From: Paraphysomonas bandaiensis
Lineage: Eukaryota > Chrysophyceae
Reading direction: 5' to 3'
NCBI GenBank assembly: GCA_965644295.1
Contig: CBFFRP010000298.1
Span: forward strand, 310,001-374,000
DNA: 64,000 bases
Shown here: positions 62,542 through 64,000 of the stretch, piece after piece
How the letters are laid out: every line of letters starts with the position of its first letter
Numbering within the stretch: the stretch's first letter is position 1
Translations under genes and position numbers: made by a program
The notes under the pieces: model-generated
What the model was told of the DNA's origin: nothing
Databases searched by the model: none
The model's input: the letters and a program-made list of their open reading frames with translations, nothing else

Positions 62542-64000
62542 TTAAAACATCTTAATTATAGCTTCAACTTCACTTTTTAAATCGGAAGACATGTCCTTCA
62601 TTAAGTTTTGAAATTTCTCAAAAAACAAGTGCCACTGATTTTCCTTCAAACTTTTTCTCAAACTACTGTCATCATCGTAACACGTTTCGATACGACAAAG
62701 AATGAAGAACTGAAGCGTACGTAGATGTTCAAGAGCAGATATCATAAGATTATCACAATAGTACTCCTCCGCGACTGTGAGAGCATTTAGGGCATTACCT
62801 TGCTCCTGCAGTATATAATCATCCAGAACACCGGACTCATCAACAGAACATCCTCGCAATGCTCTTGAATTCAACTGTAATAATGACGATATTATAGCGT
62901 TCTCACAAAATACTTTGCACCCTTTCACACCCAACATGTTCGCGCACTCCAAAAGATCCACCACACTGTCACCGGTCGCATATAGTTCGCCGGAAGGCAC
63001 ATCATGCATATACATCCACTGAACAAGCATTTTCAAAGCCGTCGGTTTAGCTTCCACAACAATTTTATTGGAACCGGAACTACTTGATTCAGACGAACCA
63101 TTGGCATAACTCTCGGCCCACCCCCCGTCGAAGAGAGATCGAAAATACGAGCTATGCGCAGCTAAAACTATGCGATGTGCTGGGATGGATTCGATACGAT
63201 TGCTCCCACATGAGTCTAGAACTGTATATTGAGAATAAAGAACCACATCCGCATATCTCATGTCAGGATAAAGCGATGAGCAGTACTGACTCAATGCGGA
63301 ATCGGCTTCATCCCCGCCACAATTAAACTGCAGTGTGCGTTTAAAAAGAGACCCAGATGGAGTACTGAACACCTTTAATATCCAAGAGTCGCTGTGGTAT
63401 TTAGAGGGGAAAACACCTCCACCCATAACAAAAATATATCCACCTTTGAATGATGTAATGCATGAACCATTTCGAGCACTTGGGATAGGCGACCGTGCAC
63501 TTGCTTCGTTCTGAGAGCACCTCACTCCTCTGATACATGTGTGTTGTTGTTTACCATTGACATCGTTAGTGTTGTCCGAAAATTCAAAAGTAAAAACAAG
63601 CAATTCATCCAGATTCTCAGACAGTACTGAAGTTCCACCCCAAATTACCATAGAATTCGAACCCAGACGAGTACTACCTGCACAAAACCTAGGGCGAATG
63701 GCATGATCAGAAGGGTTATCCCACTCTACAAATTCAGTAAGATTAGATACATGTAAAGTGTCCATATGAAAGCAAAAAAGATCGGACGAAATGGTGGTTT
63801 GATACTGCATTGATGAAAAATCAATGTAAGTTCCCCCGAATATATACAAATTCGAATCAATTGCAGTGTAAGCAAACAGGGACAATTGCGTAGGAATTCC
63901 TCGTATGTGCTTCACACTCCACTCCATACTGAGCGTGCTTTCCTCATCTTCACATGATTTCAACGTAGAAATGTCCAACATAAATACAGACTGACAATCT
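62542..64000 (-). CDS. Kelch-repeat BTB protein (5' partial)
   Basis: An open frame of at least 479 codons, still open at the window edge; the first ATG in view (63981) sits inside a kelch strand, so the true start lies outside. The N-terminal half has kelch blades with the usual doublets and hydrophobics (LYIFGGTY, SMVIWGGTS, YIFVMGGGV). A BTB/POZ domain follows (YADVVLYSQ to HRIVLAAHSSYFRSLFDGGW, then LKMLVQWMYMHDV). A BACK-like helical end completes it. Kelch repeats before BTB resemble the LZTR1 order rather than the common BTB-kelch order. Such proteins act as substrate adaptors for Cullin-3 ubiquitin ligases; the target is unknown. Confidence 0.85.
   Translation of the reverse strand, partial: DCQSVFMLDISTLKSCEDEESTLSMEWSVKHIRGIPTQLSLFAYTAIDSNLYIFGGTYIDFSSMQYQTTISSDLFCFHMDTLHVSNLTEFVEWDNPSDHAIRPRFCAGSTRLGSNSMVIWGGTSVLSENLDELLVFTFEFSDNTNDVNGKQQHTCIRGVRCSQNEASARSPIPSARNGSCITSFKGGYIFVMGGGVFPSKYHSDSWILKVFSTPSGSLFKRTLQFNCGGDEADSALSQYCSSLYPDMRYADVVLYSQYTVLDSCGSNRIESIPAHRIVLAAHSSYFRSLFDGGWAESYANGSSESSSSGSNKIVVEAKPTALKMLVQWMYMHDVPSGELYATGDSVVDLLECANMLGVKGCKVFCENAIISSLLQLNSRALRGCSVDESGVLDDYILQEQGNALNALTVAEEYYCDNLMISALEHLRTLQFFILCRIETCYDDDSSLRKSLKENQWHLFFEKFQNLMKDMSSDLKSEVEAIIKMF

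Overview
The window is eukaryotic nuclear DNA. It is AT-rich, reads with the standard code, and its protein genes are split by short GT-AG introns (mostly about 40-130 nt, the longest about 240). It also carries paired H3/H4 histone genes, a Ty1/copia retrotransposon, small hAT-like elements and long CATA microsatellites. A RAP-domain protein with many GLQGM-type repeats and a tandem family of EF-hand-like myristoylated proteins suggest a protist, perhaps a stramenopile. That placement is inference with low to moderate confidence; no rRNA or organelle marker is present to settle it.

Layout: (1) 1-136, the 5' end of an unknown minus-strand gene, then 2.7 kb with nothing recognised. (2) 2830-11567, an HtrA-type mitochondrial protease, an ER DnaJ/thioredoxin-like protein and a 10-exon secreted PC-esterase/SGNH protein, all on plus. 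(3) 13436-25036, a compact housekeeping block: ER cyclophilin, D-aminoacyl-tRNA deacylase, a reductase/epimerase-like protein, an XRCC3-like RAD51 paralogue, an N-formylglutamate amidohydrolase-like protein, a probable Mediator subunit 18, cytosolic cyclophilin and DPM2. Many of these are head-to-head pairs with 300-540 bp shared promoters, two of which hold CATA arrays. (4) 25524-43968, an accessory block bounded by two single-exon sulfotransferases. It contains an inverted duplication of the H3-H4 histone pair, a solo LTR, a full copia element with LTRs that look identical, a TBC-TLDc gene (TBC1D24 type) and a foldback or Mutator-like element. (5) 44474-52035, a 1229-residue helical-repeat RAP protein and a third, 8-exon sulfotransferase. 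(6) 52600-57189, three EF-hand-like paralogues of about 300 residues with the same exon structure. (7) 58609-64000, a 17-exon USP39/Sad1 splicing factor and a kelch-BTB gene that runs off the end.

In function, the genes span ER folding and glycosylation (DnaJ, ER cyclophilin, DPM2), secreted or membrane carbohydrate modification (PC-esterase, three sulfotransferases), DNA repair, transcription and splicing (XRCC3, MED18, USP39), chromatin (H3, H4) and membrane trafficking (TBC-TLDc). Exon boundaries were worked out by hand from splice consensus, reading frame and family similarity. They need transcript confirmation, but most predicted proteins come out at the length expected of the family.
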